Assembly (NCBI RefSeq): GCF_000717175.1
Contig: NZ_JNYD01000029.1
Coordinates: 6,004 to 70,003 of the forward strand
Length of the DNA: 64,000 nucleotides
Source of the DNA: Pseudonocardia autotrophica
GTDB lineage: Bacteria > Actinomycetota > Actinomycetes > Mycobacteriales > Pseudonocardiaceae
Direction: 5' to 3'
In this document: positions 34,120 to 44,000 of the stretch, in pieces
How the letters are laid out: each line of letters opens with the position of its first letter
How positions within the stretch are numbered: the first letter of the stretch is position 1
Program-made: the position numbers and the translations under genes
The notes under the pieces: model-generated
Told to the model about the DNA's origin: nothing
The model's database searches: none
What the model saw: the letters and a program-made list of their open reading frames with translations, nothing else

Positions 34120-35703
34120 ATGGATTCGGTCTGGACCACGCCGCTGACGCCGCTGAGCTTCCTGGGCCGCTCGGCCGAGGTGTACCCGGACAAGACCGCG
34201 ATCGTCCACGACGACCGCACCTGGACCTACGCGGAGTTCGCCGCGGAGGCGACCCGCGTGGCGCACGGCCTGCGCGGCTCCGGCGTCGAGCGCGGGGACC
34301 GGGTGGCGTACCTGCTGCCCAACGTGCCCGAGATGCTGGTCGCGCACTTCGCCGTGCCGCTGGCCGGGGCGGTCCTGGTGGCGATCAACACGCGGCTGTC
34401 GACGGAGGAGATCCGCTACATCCTCGACCACTCGGGCTCGAAGGTGCTCGTCGTCGACGCCGCGCTGTACCCGCAGGTCGAGCCGGTCGCGCGGGAGCTG
34501 AAGACCGTCGAGGAGATCGTCACGGTGGTCGACCCGGCGACCCCGGGGGACGGCATCGGCTCCGGCGTCCGCTACGACGACCTGCTCGCCCGCGGCGCTG
34601 ACGACCCGCTGCCCTGGGAGGTCGCCGACGAGGACTCGACGATCTCGATCAACTACACCTCGGGCACCACCGGCAAGCCCAAGGGTGTGCAGTACTCGCA
34701 CCGCGGGGCGTACCTGAACTCCTTCGGCGAGATCGTGCACTCCGCGCACACGCCGGACAGCGTCTACCTCTGGACGCTGCCGATGTTCCACTGCAACGGC
34801 TGGTGCACGCCCTGGGCGCTCACCGGCATCGGTGGCACCCACGTCTGTCTGCGTGAGGTCCGCGGCGACCGGATCTGGCAGCTCATCCAGCAGCACGGGG
34901 TCACGCACCTCAACGGCGCCCCCACCGTCGTCACCACGATCATGCGGGCGGAGCAGGCGACGAAGCTGGACTACCAGCTCGTCGTCACCACCGCCGGCGC
35001 GCCGCCGAGCCCGACCACGATCCTGCAGATGGAGCGGATGGGCTTCCGGATCGTGCACGTCTACGGGCTCACCGAGACCTACGGGCCCTACTCGGTGAAC
35101 CAGTACCAGCGCGCCTGGGACGACCTCGAGCCGGAGGAGCGCGCGCGGCTGCAGGCCCGGCAGGGCGTCGGGATGCTGCAGACCGACCGGGTGCGCGTCG
35201 TCGACAAGAACATGCGCGACGTGCCGCGGGACGGGCAGACGATGGGCGAGATCGTCATGCGCGGCAACAACGTGATGACCGGCTACTACGAAGACCCGGC
35301 GGGCACCGAGAAGGCGTTCGAGGGCGGGTGGTTCCACTCCGGCGACCTGGGGGTGATGCACCCCGACGGCTACATCGAGCTGCGCGACCGGGCCAAGGAC
35401 ATCGTCATCTCCGGCGGCGAGAACATCTCGACGGTCGAGGTCGAGCAGGCCGTGGTGTCGCACCCGGCGGTCCTGGAGGCCGCGGTGATCGGCGTGCCCG
35501 ACGAGCAGTGGGGTGAGCGGCCCAAGGCGTTCGTCGTGCTCGCGCCCGGCGGCGAGGCCACGCCGGAGGAGCTGATCGCGCACGTGAAGTCGAAGATCGC
35601 CCGCTACAAGGCCCCGCGGGACGTCGAGATCGTCGACGAGCTGCCCAAGACCTCCACCGGCAAGATCCAGAAGTTCGAGCTCCGCGCCCGCCCCACCCCG
35701 TGA
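34120..35703 (+). CDS. AMP-forming fatty acyl-CoA ligase (AlkK/FadD type)
   Basis: 527 residues from the ATG at 34120; a start at 34084 is possible but lacks homology. It has INYTSGTTGKPKG (P-loop), YGLTETYGPYS, the GWFHSGDLGVMHPDG hinge region and the catalytic Lys in PKTSTGKIQKFELR. It activates a medium- or long-chain acid through an acyl-AMP. It follows the ferredoxin gene. Its stop codon TGA (35701-35703) is the start of a GTGAGTG palindrome. Confidence 0.9.
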   Translation: MDSVWTTPLTPLSFLGRSAEVYPDKTAIVHDDRTWTYAEFAAEATRVAHGLRGSGVERGDRVAYLLPNVPEMLVAHFAVPLAGAVLVAINTRLSTEEIRYILDHSGSKVLVVDAALYPQVEPVARELKTVEEIVTVVDPATPGDGIGSGVRYDDLLARGADDPLPWEVADEDSTISINYTSGTTGKPKGVQYSHRGAYLNSFGEIVHSAHTPDSVYLWTLPMFHCNGWCTPWALTGIGGTHVCLREVRGDRIWQLIQQHGVTHLNGAPTVVTTIMRAEQATKLDYQLVVTTAGAPPSPTTILQMERMGFRIVHVYGLTETYGPYSVNQYQRAWDDLEPEERARLQARQGVGMLQTDRVRVVDKNMRDVPRDGQTMGEIVMRGNNVMTGYYEDPAGTEKAFEGGWFHSGDLGVMHPDGYIELRDRAKDIVISGGENISTVEVEQAVVSHPAVLEAAVIGVPDEQWGERPKAFVVLAPGGEATPEELIAHVKSKIARYKAPRDVEIVDELPKTSTGKIQKFELRARPTP

Positions 35704-35739
35704 GTGCCTACTGTCCCTAGAGGGGCAGTAGGCACTCAC
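35700..35739 (+). terminator. GTGAGTG-type palindrome after the acyl-CoA ligase
   Basis: An 18-bp stem with one G-U pair (35700-35717 with 35722-35739, loop TAGA). It includes the ligase stop codon and shares its ends with the palindromes at 7965, 36978, 37215 and 46641. Confidence 0.8.
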
Positions 35740-35801
35740 GACCCCCGGCGACCTGGGATTCGTCACGTGCGCGCGAGATTCGGGTCGGAGGTCCGTTAGC
35801 G

Positions 35802-37031
35802 TTGCTCATCGTGAGCCGCGAACAGACCGCCTTCCGCGTGGGGGCCGGCGCGGTCGCGATCACCACCTCGACCGTGCTGCCGATCTTCCTGACCGGCGCG
35901 CTCGCGGTGCAGATCTCCGCCGAGCTGGGCTTCGACCCGGCGGGGCTCGGCCTGGTCGTGGCGCTGTACTTCGGCGTCTCGGCACTGGTGTCGCTGCCCG
36001 TCGGCAAGATCGTCGAACGCCTGGGCTCGGGCCGGACGAGCCGGATCGCCGTGCTCGGCGCCGCCACGTTCATGCTGCTCACGGCCGGTCTGGCGCGGAA
36101 CTACGCCTCGCTGGTCGCGATCCTGCTCTGCGGCGCGTGGTGCAACGTCATGGGCCAGCTCTCCTCGAACCTCACCCTCGCCCGCTCGATGCCGGCCGCG
36201 CGGATGGGCCTGTCCTTCGGGGTCAAGCAGGCCTCGGTGCCGCTCGCCACGCTGCTCGCGGGCGTCGCCGTCCCGGCCGTCGCGCTGACCGTCGGGTGGC
36301 GCTGGGCCTTCGTGATCGGCGCGGCGCTGGCGCTGACCTCCCTCGCCGCCGCCCCGCGGGGGTCCGGCCCGGGTGCGAAGGACCGGACGGTCCCCGAGGA
36401 CCGGGCGACGGCGGCGCTGTCGGTCATCGGCGCGGCCGCCGGCCTGGGCGCGGCGTCGGCGACCGGGCTGGGCATCTTCCTCGTGGCGTCGGCGGTGGAC
36501 CGGGGCGTGGACCCCGGGCCGGCCGGCCTGGTCCTGACGCTCGGCAGCGTCGTCGGGCTGCTGATGCGGATGCTGCACGGCTGGCTCGCCGACCGGCGCA
36601 CCGGGGGGCACGTCGCCGTGGTCGCCGGCTGCCTGCTGCTGGGTGCGGCCGGGCTGCTGCTGCTCGCCGTGCCGGGGCCGGTGCCGCTGATCGTCGGGAC
36701 GGTTCTCGGCTTCGGGCTCGGCTGGTCGTGGCCGGGCCTGCTGCAGTTCGCCGTGGTGCGGCTGAACCCGTCGGCGCCCGCGGCGGCGACGGCGATCGTG
36801 CAGGTGGGCGTGTACGCCGGCGGGTTCCTCGGGCCCGTCGGGTTCGGGTTCCTGGCCGCGCACGCCTCCTTCACCACGGCCTGGATCGTGGCCGCCGCGG
36901 CGATGGTGGTCGCCGGCGTCGGGGTCCTGCTGGGTCGCCGGATGCTACTGGCGCATACGCGCAGGTCAGCAGGGGTCGTGAGTGCCGAGCGCCCCTCTGG
37001 CGGCACTCGGCACTCACGGGTCAGCGGGTAA
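35802..37031 (+). CDS. MFS transporter
   Basis: 409 residues, about 12 membrane segments. A TTG start at 35802 has GGAGGT nine bases upstream; a GTG at 35811 is the alternative. MFS motif A-like loops are seen (SLPVGKIVERLGSGRTSR, LHGWLADRRTGG). The substrate is unknown; the general pattern is that of CynX-like or drug/metabolite transporters. The last 17 codons read through a GTGAGTG palindrome (36978-37017), so the C-terminal tail is encoded by the repeat and may be a late extension. Confidence 0.85.
   Translation: MLIVSREQTAFRVGAGAVAITTSTVLPIFLTGALAVQISAELGFDPAGLGLVVALYFGVSALVSLPVGKIVERLGSGRTSRIAVLGAATFMLLTAGLARNYASLVAILLCGAWCNVMGQLSSNLTLARSMPAARMGLSFGVKQASVPLATLLAGVAVPAVALTVGWRWAFVIGAALALTSLAAAPRGSGPGAKDRTVPEDRATAALSVIGAAAGLGAASATGLGIFLVASAVDRGVDPGPAGLVLTLGSVVGLLMRMLHGWLADRRTGGHVAVVAGCLLLGAAGLLLLAVPGPVPLIVGTVLGFGLGWSWPGLLQFAVVRLNPSAPAAATAIVQVGVYAGGFLGPVGFGFLAAHASFTTAWIVAAAAMVVAGVGVLLGRRMLLAHTRRSAGVVSAERPSGGTRHSRVSG
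36958..37019. repeat. 60-bp palindrome-bearing repeat, copy 1
   Basis: GCGCAGGTCAGCAGG then a GTGAGTGCCGAG palindrome (36978-36993 with 37002-37017, one mismatch). About 60 bases match copy 2 at 37196-37257. This copy lies in the 3-prime end of the MFS gene. Confidence 0.75.
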
Positions 37032-37194
37032 GGCGCAAACCCTCGGAGCCCGCTCGGTCCGCTTCAGCGAGGGCAGCGACCGCCCGGGGACGAACGGCCC
37101 CAAGCTCGCCGCCGCCGAACGGCTCGGATCACCCGCTCCACGCTCGACCGCTCGGTGCGGGCGCTCGGGATCGACGACAAGCGATGGGCGTGAA
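37032..37194 (+). pseudogene. Remnant of a Fis-type helix-turn-helix regulator C-terminus
   Basis: In one frame SDRPGTNGPKLAAAERLG is encoded (to about 37131); after one missing base the next frame continues ITRSTLDRSVRALGIDDK and stops at 37191-37193. Joined, it reads as a Fis-type DNA-binding helix-turn-helix end, as in PucR/CdaR or NtrC-like regulators. No N-terminal part remains. The fragment sits between two copies of a palindromic repeat. Confidence 0.5.
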
Positions 37195-37195
37195 C

Positions 37196-37257
37196 CCGCA
37201 GGTCAGCCGTGGTCGTGAGTGCCGACTGCCCCTCTAGGGGCAGTCGTCACTCACGGA
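37196..37257. repeat. 60-bp palindrome-bearing repeat, copy 2 (also terminator)
   Basis: CCGCAGGTCAGCCGTGGTC then palindrome 37215-37233 with 37236-37254 (one mismatch). It lies 238 bases from copy 1 and its right arm contains the stop codon of the DUF72 gene (37247-37249, minus strand). Confidence 0.75.
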
Positions 37258-38062
37258 GTCGGCCGGCCAGGGAGATCGCGTCGAAGGGGGCGTGGACCTT
37301 GACGTCGTTGTCGAAGTAGACGACCACGTCGAGGCCCGCGGCGCGCCACCCGCGGATCCGCTCGGCCCACACGTCCAGGGCCTCCGGGGTGTAGCCGCTG
37401 ACGTAGAGCTCCTGGTCGCCGTGCAGCCGGACGTAGACGTGGTCGGCGGTCACGTCGGTGAGGAAGGGCCACTTCCCCGCGGTGTCCGCGACGACGAGCG
37501 CAACGTCGTGCTCCCGCAGCAGGGCGAGGAAGGCCGGGTCGCGGAAGCTCTCGTGCCGGACCTCCACGGCGTGCCGCAGCGGGCGGTCCGCGTCCGTCTC
37601 CAGCAGGTTGCGGCCCTCGAGGCGCTCGTCGTGCTCCTTGGCGAGGTCGGCCGCGGCGCCGGTCGAGTGCGGAAGCAGCTCCAGGAAGGCCCGCATCCGG
37701 TCGGCGTCGAAGCGCATCCGCGGCGGCAGCTGCCACAGCACCGGCCCGAGTTTGGGCCCCAGCGCCAGCACGCCGGAGGCGAAGAAGTTGGCCACCGGGG
37801 TGCGGACCTCGCGGAGCTGCTTCAGATGGGTGACGAACCGCGGTCCCTTGACCGCGAACAGGAAGTCCGGCGGCGTCTCCTCGCGCCAGCTCACCCAGCT
37901 CTCCGGCCGCTGCAGCGAGTAGAAGGAGCCGTTGATCTCGATCGACGACACCGCGCGGGACAGGTACTCCAGCTCGCGGCGCTGGGCGAGGCCCTTCGGG
38001 TAGAACACGCCGCGCCACGGCGGGTACCGCCAGCCCGACGTCCCGGTGCGCACCTCCGCCAC
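37247..38062 (-). CDS. DUF72 (YecE-like) protein
   Basis: 271 residues from a GTG at 38062. The TIM-barrel DUF72 signature is present: TGTSGWRYPPWRGVFYPKG at the N-terminus, SSIEINGSFYSLQRPES, FLFAVKGPRFVTH, LWQLPP, VEVRHESF and VVVYFDNDVKVHAP. The family is widespread and of unknown function. It is divergent from the M20 hydrolase gene, with only 28 bases between the starts, so the two promoters must overlap. Confidence 0.92.
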   Translation of the reverse strand: MAEVRTGTSGWRYPPWRGVFYPKGLAQRRELEYLSRAVSSIEINGSFYSLQRPESWVSWREETPPDFLFAVKGPRFVTHLKQLREVRTPVANFFASGVLALGPKLGPVLWQLPPRMRFDADRMRAFLELLPHSTGAAADLAKEHDERLEGRNLLETDADRPLRHAVEVRHESFRDPAFLALLREHDVALVVADTAGKWPFLTDVTADHVYVRLHGDQELYVSGYTPEALDVWAERIRGWRAAGLDVVVYFDNDVKVHAPFDAISLAGRLRE

Positions 38063-38090
38063 GTGGTCATCCTGGCCTAGGGTGCGGCAG

Positions 38091-39398
38091 GTGCGCAGCG
38101 AACCCGTCCGGCCCGACGACGGCTACCTCCGCGCCCTGGTGGCCGCGACGGAGCGGGCGGTCGCCGACGCCGAACCGCTGGACTCGGACCACGCCGGCGC
38201 CCCCGACGGGCTCCGCGAGCCGGTGGCCGACGCCGTCGTCGAGCTCGGCGACGAGCTGGTGGCGCTCAGCCGCGACCTGCACGCCCACCCCGAGACCTCG
38301 TTCGACGAGCACCGCTCCGTCGCCGCCGTCGCCGACCTGCTGAAGCGGCACGGGCACGAGCCCGAGCTCGGCGTCGGCGGACTGGAGACGGCGCTGCGGG
38401 TCGGCGTCGGGAACGACGGCCCGCACGTCGGCATCCTCGCCGAGTACGACGCGCTGCCGGGGATCGGGCACGGCTGCGGCCACAACGTCATCTGCACGAC
38501 GGCGGTCGGCGCCTACCTCGCGCTGGCCGGCCGGGCGCCGGGCCGGGTCACGCTGTTCGGCACGCCCGCCGAGGAGGGCGGGGGCGGCAAGGAGACCATG
38601 GCGCGGGCGGGACTGTTCGACGACGTCGACGCCGTCGTGATGCTGCACCCCTTCTCGCACGACATCGCCATGCACCCGTTCCTCGGCCGCCGCCAGGTCG
38701 AGATGGTGTTCCACGGGGTGGCGGCGCACGCGGCGGCCCAGCCGTTCATGGGTCGCAACGCCCTCGACGCCGCCGTCGCCGCCTACACCGGGGTCGCGGC
38801 GCTGCGCCAGCACCTGCCGCCCGGCGACCGGCTGCACGGGGTGTTCACGGACGGCGGGGCGCGCCCCAACGTCGTCCCGGACCGGGCGGCGCTGATGTTC
38901 TACGTGCGCTCGACGGAGCCGGACACGTTGCGGGACCTGGCGGCGCGGCTCACCGCGATCGCCGACGGCGCCGCCCTGATGCACGGCTGCGGCGTCGAGC
39001 TGACCTGGGACGAGAAGCCCGCCTACCTGCCGATCCGGCACAACCGCACCCTCGCCGGGCGATGGGCGGTCAATCAGCGGGACTGCGGCCGGTCGCCGCT
39101 CGCGCCGGGCGTGGTGCCGGAGTTCCTCACCGGATCGACCGACCTGGGGAACCTGAGCTACCGGATGCCCGCCATCCACCCGATGCTCGCGATCTCCGGA
39201 CCCACGGACTCGCTGCACACCGTCGAGTTCGCCGAGGCGGCGGGCGGCCCGGGCGGCGACGCCGGGGTCCGTGACGGGGCCCTCGGGCTCGCCCTGACCG
39301 CCCTGGACTACCTCGCCGACCCCGCGCTGCGCGAGGCGGTGCACGCCGAGTTCGAGGCGCAGGGCGGGGCGGTCGACGTGCCCCACTATTTCGAGTAG
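38091..39398 (+). CDS. M20-family amidohydrolase/aminoacylase
   Basis: 435 residues from a GTG at 38091. It has the M20D pattern: RDLHAHPETSFDEHRS, GHGCGHNVI (metal ligands), FGTPAEEGGGGKETMA, AAHAAAQPFMGRNALDA in the lid domain and SGSTDLGNLSYRMPAIHP near the C-terminus (here TGSTDLGN). Members cleave N-acyl or aryl amides, such as aminobenzoyl-glutamate or IAA-amino acids. The precise substrate is unknown. A serine hydrolase gene follows after 19 bases, probably in the same transcript. Confidence 0.88.
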   Translation: MRSEPVRPDDGYLRALVAATERAVADAEPLDSDHAGAPDGLREPVADAVVELGDELVALSRDLHAHPETSFDEHRSVAAVADLLKRHGHEPELGVGGLETALRVGVGNDGPHVGILAEYDALPGIGHGCGHNVICTTAVGAYLALAGRAPGRVTLFGTPAEEGGGGKETMARAGLFDDVDAVVMLHPFSHDIAMHPFLGRRQVEMVFHGVAAHAAAQPFMGRNALDAAVAAYTGVAALRQHLPPGDRLHGVFTDGGARPNVVPDRAALMFYVRSTEPDTLRDLAARLTAIADGAALMHGCGVELTWDEKPAYLPIRHNRTLAGRWAVNQRDCGRSPLAPGVVPEFLTGSTDLGNLSYRMPAIHPMLAISGPTDSLHTVEFAEAAGGPGGDAGVRDGALGLALTALDYLADPALREAVHAEFEAQGGAVDVPHYFE

Positions 39399-39417
39399 CG
39401 CCAACTAGGCTCGACCC

Positions 39418-40236
39418 GTGGATCTCGCCCGCGCCACGCGCGCCGTCCTGGACTGGCCCGTCGACCACGTCGCCGCCGCGGTGGTGGGCGCCGACGGGGA
39501 GGTCCGGGCGACGGCGGGCGACCTCGACCGGCAGTTCCGGCTCGCCTCGGTGACCAAGCTGCTCTCCGCCTACGCCGTGCTCATCGCGGTCGAGGAGGGG
39601 GCGATCGAGTGGGACGACCCGGCCGGGCCCGAGGGCTCCACGATCCGGCACCTCGCCGCCCACACCTCCGGCCTCGCCTTCGACTCCGACGACGTCCAGG
39701 CGAAGCCGGGCACCCGGCGGATCTACTCCAACGCCGGGTTCACGGTGCTCGGCGACGCGATCGCCAAGGCCAGCGGCATCGAGTTCCCGGAGTACCTGCG
39801 CGAGGCCGTCCTCGCCCCGCTCGGGCTCGACGCGACCGAGCTGCGCGGCCCGGCCGGCTCCGGCGCGTTCTCCACCGCCTCGGACATGGCGCGCTTCGCC
39901 GCCGAGCTGCAGGCGCCCACGCTGGTCGCGCCCGCGACCTTCGCCGAGGCCAGCCAGGTCGTCTTCCCCGGTCTCAACGGCGTGCTGCCCGGGTACGGCT
40001 CGCAGCGTCCCAACGACTGGGGAGCCGGCTTCGAGATCCGGGACGGCAAGAGCCCGCACTGGACCGGCACCCGCAACTCGCCGCGCACCTTCGGGCACTT
40101 CGGCCAGTCCGGCACCTTCCTGTGGGTCGACCCCGACGCCGGCGCGGCGTGCGTGGTCCTCACCGACCGGAAGTTCGGCGAGTGGGCCGTCGAGGCGTGG
40201 ACGCCGTACAACGACGGGATCGTCGACGCCCTGTGA
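39418..40236 (+). CDS. Class C beta-lactamase-like serine hydrolase
   Basis: 272 residues, GTG start. Active-site motifs are SVTK (Ser44, Lys47), YSN near residue 103 and HFGQSG as the third element. There is no signal peptide, so it is likely cytoplasmic and an esterase or peptidase, not a drug-hydrolysing beta-lactamase. It lies directly behind the M20 hydrolase gene. Confidence 0.88.
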   Translation: MDLARATRAVLDWPVDHVAAAVVGADGEVRATAGDLDRQFRLASVTKLLSAYAVLIAVEEGAIEWDDPAGPEGSTIRHLAAHTSGLAFDSDDVQAKPGTRRIYSNAGFTVLGDAIAKASGIEFPEYLREAVLAPLGLDATELRGPAGSGAFSTASDMARFAAELQAPTLVAPATFAEASQVVFPGLNGVLPGYGSQRPNDWGAGFEIRDGKSPHWTGTRNSPRTFGHFGQSGTFLWVDPDAGAACVVLTDRKFGEWAVEAWTPYNDGIVDAL

Positions 40237-40623
40237 GCAGGCCGTAGGCGGCCGGATCCGGAACGTGACCCACGACACCCCCCGGATCCGGGAATCATCC
40301 GTGGGGCCCGCCCGTTGGACCCCATGTCCGAGCCGGGCGAGCAGTGTCCCCGGGCCGCAACAGATAAACGCCGCCGCGGAATACCGTACGGCTGGAGCCG
40401 CGGTGCGCCACTCGCCGCGAGGCGACCTGCGTCCGGCTCGGACCCCATCGTCGACCAGGGAATACCTCCCTGCCGGCGTGGGTTGGAAGAAGCGTCCGGA
40501 TCGGGCGGACACCGTGTCCCCGGGTCTCAACCATCCGCCGCTGCGAGCGGCCACGCGCCGAGAGGCGACCGGCCGTCCGGTCCGGGCCTTCCCCCCACCC
40601 CTACTTCGCTCGAGGAGCACGCC
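40237..40623. other. Gene-free stretch with a decayed direct repeat
   Basis: 387 bases without a supported gene. Two blocks resemble each other: from about 40346 (TGTCCCCGGGCCGCAAC to CGCGAGGCGACCTGCGTCCG) and from about 40515 (TGTCCCCGGGTCTCAAC to CGAGAGGCGACCGGCCGTCC). The promoter of the next small gene must lie here; its GAGGAG site is at 40611-40616. Confidence 0.45.
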
Positions 40624-40884
40624 ATGAAGGGCGACCGCGTCGAGATCGTGGTCGACGCCGGCAGCGGCACCACCAAGACCTACGAGGTCGAGGCGACCCG
40701 CGCCGGGCGTCGCGTCGACATCGCGCAGACCCGCGGGACCGTCGAGGTCAGCGAGGTCACCCGCGGGGGCACGGCCGTGCGCACCGCGCGCTTCCTCTCC
40801 GGCCGCGTGATCGCGCTCGTCGAGCACCCGGCCGCGGACGAGCCGGTGGCCGAGGAGATCACCCCGACCCTGCGCTCGGCCTGA
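40624..40884 (+). CDS. Small hypothetical protein
   Basis: 86 residues from the ATG at 40624 with GAGGAG seven bases upstream. It looks like a small beta-rich domain (DRVEIVVDAGSGTTKTYEVE, RVDIAQTRGTVEVSEVTRG), probably cytoplasmic, without signal or membrane segment. I do not recognise the family. The strong ribosome site and normal codon use support a real gene. HrpA follows on the same strand. Confidence 0.6.
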   Translation: MKGDRVEIVVDAGSGTTKTYEVEATRAGRRVDIAQTRGTVEVSEVTRGGTAVRTARFLSGRVIALVEHPAADEPVAEEITPTLRSA

Positions 40885-41050
40885 GGGGCACGCCCGCAAT
40901 CCCCTCGCGCCGATCCCGCCGCGTCCGCCACACTGGGCCGGACGCGGGTGTGATCCACACCGCCCGCCGGAACAGATCCTCCGGCCGGCCCGTTGGACCA
41001 CGTGCCCGCCGGGCGCGGTCCTCGCCCCCGACAGGCAGACTTGCACAACG

Positions 41051-44000
41051 ATGACCTCCATCCGAGCCACCGGGAACACGGCTGCGCGCGCGGGCGATCC
41101 CTCCGCACGCACCGGCGTTCCCCTCCCGTCCGGTCCGCCTCCCACCACAGCGACCGGACCCGCCGCCCCGCAGGCCGCGGCAGCGCCCCAGAACGGCAGC
41201 GCTGCGGCCCCGGAGAGCGGCGACCGGACCCGCCGCCGTCCACCCCGCCGGCGCGGGTCCCGGGGCCGGAGCGCACCCGCCGAGAGGCGGGGGAACGCGC
41301 CCGGCCCCGCCAGCGCCTCTCCGGACGGCCGCTCCGACGGCCGCCCCGTCGACGAGCGCCGTGACGGCGGCCCCGACTCGGGCCGCGACCCCGGTCGCGA
41401 CTCCGGTCGTGACTCCGGGAACGGTCGCCGCCGCGGCCCGCGCCCGGAACGGACCGAAGCCGCCGCACCGTCGCTGCCCACGGAGGTCCTCGCCGACGTC
41501 GAACGCCGGATCGGCGAGCTGGGGCCGCACGACGCGGCCCGCCTGACGCGCCGGTTCCGCGGCGCCCGCCGCTCCGGCGACGGCACCGCCCAGCAGGCCG
41601 TGGCCGACGCCGTCGCCGCGGCCGAGCACCGCCTCGAGCGCCGCCGCGCCGCCGTGCCCCGGATCGCCTACCCGCCCGCCCTGCCCGTCAGCGCGCGCCG
41701 CGAGGACATCGCCGCCGCGATCCGCGACCACCAGGTCGTGATCATCGCCGGTGAGACGGGCTCCGGGAAGACCACGCAGCTGCCCAAGATCTGCCTCGAG
41801 CTGGGCCGCGGGGTCACCGGCACGATCGGCCACACCCAGCCGCGGCGGCTCGCCGCGCGCACGGTCGCCGCCCGCATCGCCGAGGAGCTCGGCACCGAGC
41901 TGGGCGACGTCGTCGGCTGGAAAGTGCGGTTCACCGACCAGGTGGGCGACCGCACGATGGTCAAGCTGATGACGGACGGCATCCTGCTCGCCGAGCTCGC
42001 CGGCGACCGGGACCTGCTGCAGTACGACACGCTGATCATCGACGAGGCGCACGAGCGCAGCCTCAACATCGACTTCATCCTGGGCTACCTCACCCGGCTG
42101 CTGCCCCGGCGTCCCGACCTCAAGGTGATCATCACCTCGGCCACCATCGACCCGGAGCGCTTCTCCCGGCACTTCGGCGCGGCCGGCAACCCGGCCCCGA
42201 TCGTCGAGGTCTCCGGCCGCTCCTACCCCGTGGAGGTCCGGTACCGGCCCGTCGTCGACCCGGACGACCCCGACGCCGACCCGGACCGCGAGGAGATCGA
42301 CGCGATCGGCGACGCCGTCACCGAGCTGCAGCGCGAGGGCCCCGGCGACATCCTCGTGTTCCTGCCCGGCGAGCGGGAGATCCGCGACACCGCGGACGCG
42401 TTGACGCGCCGGAGCTACCGCAACACCGAGATCCTGCCGCTCTACGCCCGGCTGACCACCGCCGAGCAGCAGCGCGTCTTCGCCCCGCACCCCGGCAACC
42501 GGATCGTGCTGGCCACGAACGTCGCCGAGACCTCGCTGACGGTCCCCGGCATCAAGTACGTGATCGACACCGGCACGGCGCGCATCTCGCGCTACTCGCG
42601 GCGGCTCAAGGTGCAGCGGCTGCCGATCGAGAAGGTCTCGCAGGCCAGCGCGAACCAGCGCGCGGGACGCTGCGGCCGCACGAGCGACGGCATCTGCATC
42701 CGGCTCTACGCCGAGGACGACTTCGACGCGCGTCCCGAGTTCACCGACCCGGAGATCCTGCGGACCAACCTGGCGTCGGTCGTGCTGCAGATGATCGCGC
42801 TGGACCTCGGGGAGATCTCCGAGTTCCCGTTCGTGGAGCCGCCGGACAAGCGCGACGTCGCCGACGGCCTCGCCCTGCTGCACGAGCTGGGCGCGGTCGA
42901 CCACGGCGCCCTGACCGCGGTGGGCCAGGCCCTCGCCCGGCTGCCCGTCGACCCGCGCCTCGGCCGGATGCTGGTGGAGGCCAACCGGACCGGCTGCCTC
43001 ACCGAGGTGCTGGTGATCGCCGCGGCGCTGTCGGTGCAGGACCCGCGCGAGCGGCCGACCGAGCAGCGCCAGGCCGCCGACGAGCAGCACAACCGCTTCC
43101 GCGTGGAGGGCTCGGACTTCCTCGCGTTCGTCTCGCTCTGGCAGTACCTCGCGGAGCAGCGGGAGGCGCTGTCCGGCAACCGGTTCCGCCGCACGCTGCG
43201 CGAGGAGTTCCTGCACTACCTGCGCATCCGCGAGTGGTGGGACCTGCACGGCCAGCTCCGGCAGGCCGCGCGCTCGGCCGGGATGACCGCCAACGACTCG
43301 CCCGCCGACGCCGACCGGATCCACCAGGCGTTGCTGTCCGGGCTGCTGTCGCAGGTGGGGCTGCTGGAGGAGACGGACAAGCGCAAGGACCCGAAGGAGC
43401 GGACCAGGAGGGATCGACCCGGCGCACGGGACTACCTCGGCGCCCGCAACGCGCGGTTCGCGATCTGGCCCGGCTCGGCACTGGCCAAGAAGCCGCCGCG
43501 CTGGGTGATGGCGGCCGAGCTCGTCGAGACCTCCCGGCTGTGGGCGCGGACCGTCGCGCGGATCAAGCCGGAGTGGATCGAGCCGCTCGCCGGGCATCTC
43601 GTCAAGAGGACGTATTCGGAACCGCACTGGTCGCGCAAGCGTGCGAGCGCCGTCGCGACCGAGCGCGTGACGCTGCACGGCATCCCGGTGATCGCCGACC
43701 GGACCGTGGAGTTCGGCCGCATCGACCCCGAGGTGTCGCGCGACCTGTTCCTGCGGCACGCGCTCGTCGAGGGCGACTGGGAGACACGGCACCGCTTCTT
43801 CCACGCCAACCGCGAGCTGCTCGACGACGCCGAGGAGCTCGAGCACCGCGCCCGCCGTCGGGACCTCGTGGTCGACGAGGACACGCTGTTCGACTTCTAC
43901 GACCGGCGGGTGCCGGCGTCCGTGGTGTCGGGCCGGCACTTCGACTCCTGGTGGAAGAAGGAGTCGAAGCGGAACCCGGACCTGCTCGACTTCACCGTCG

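Noticed and set aside
39418..40236. Antibiotic-hydrolysing beta-lactamase
   Set aside because: No signal peptide and only the general class C serine hydrolase motifs; an esterase or peptidase role is more likely.
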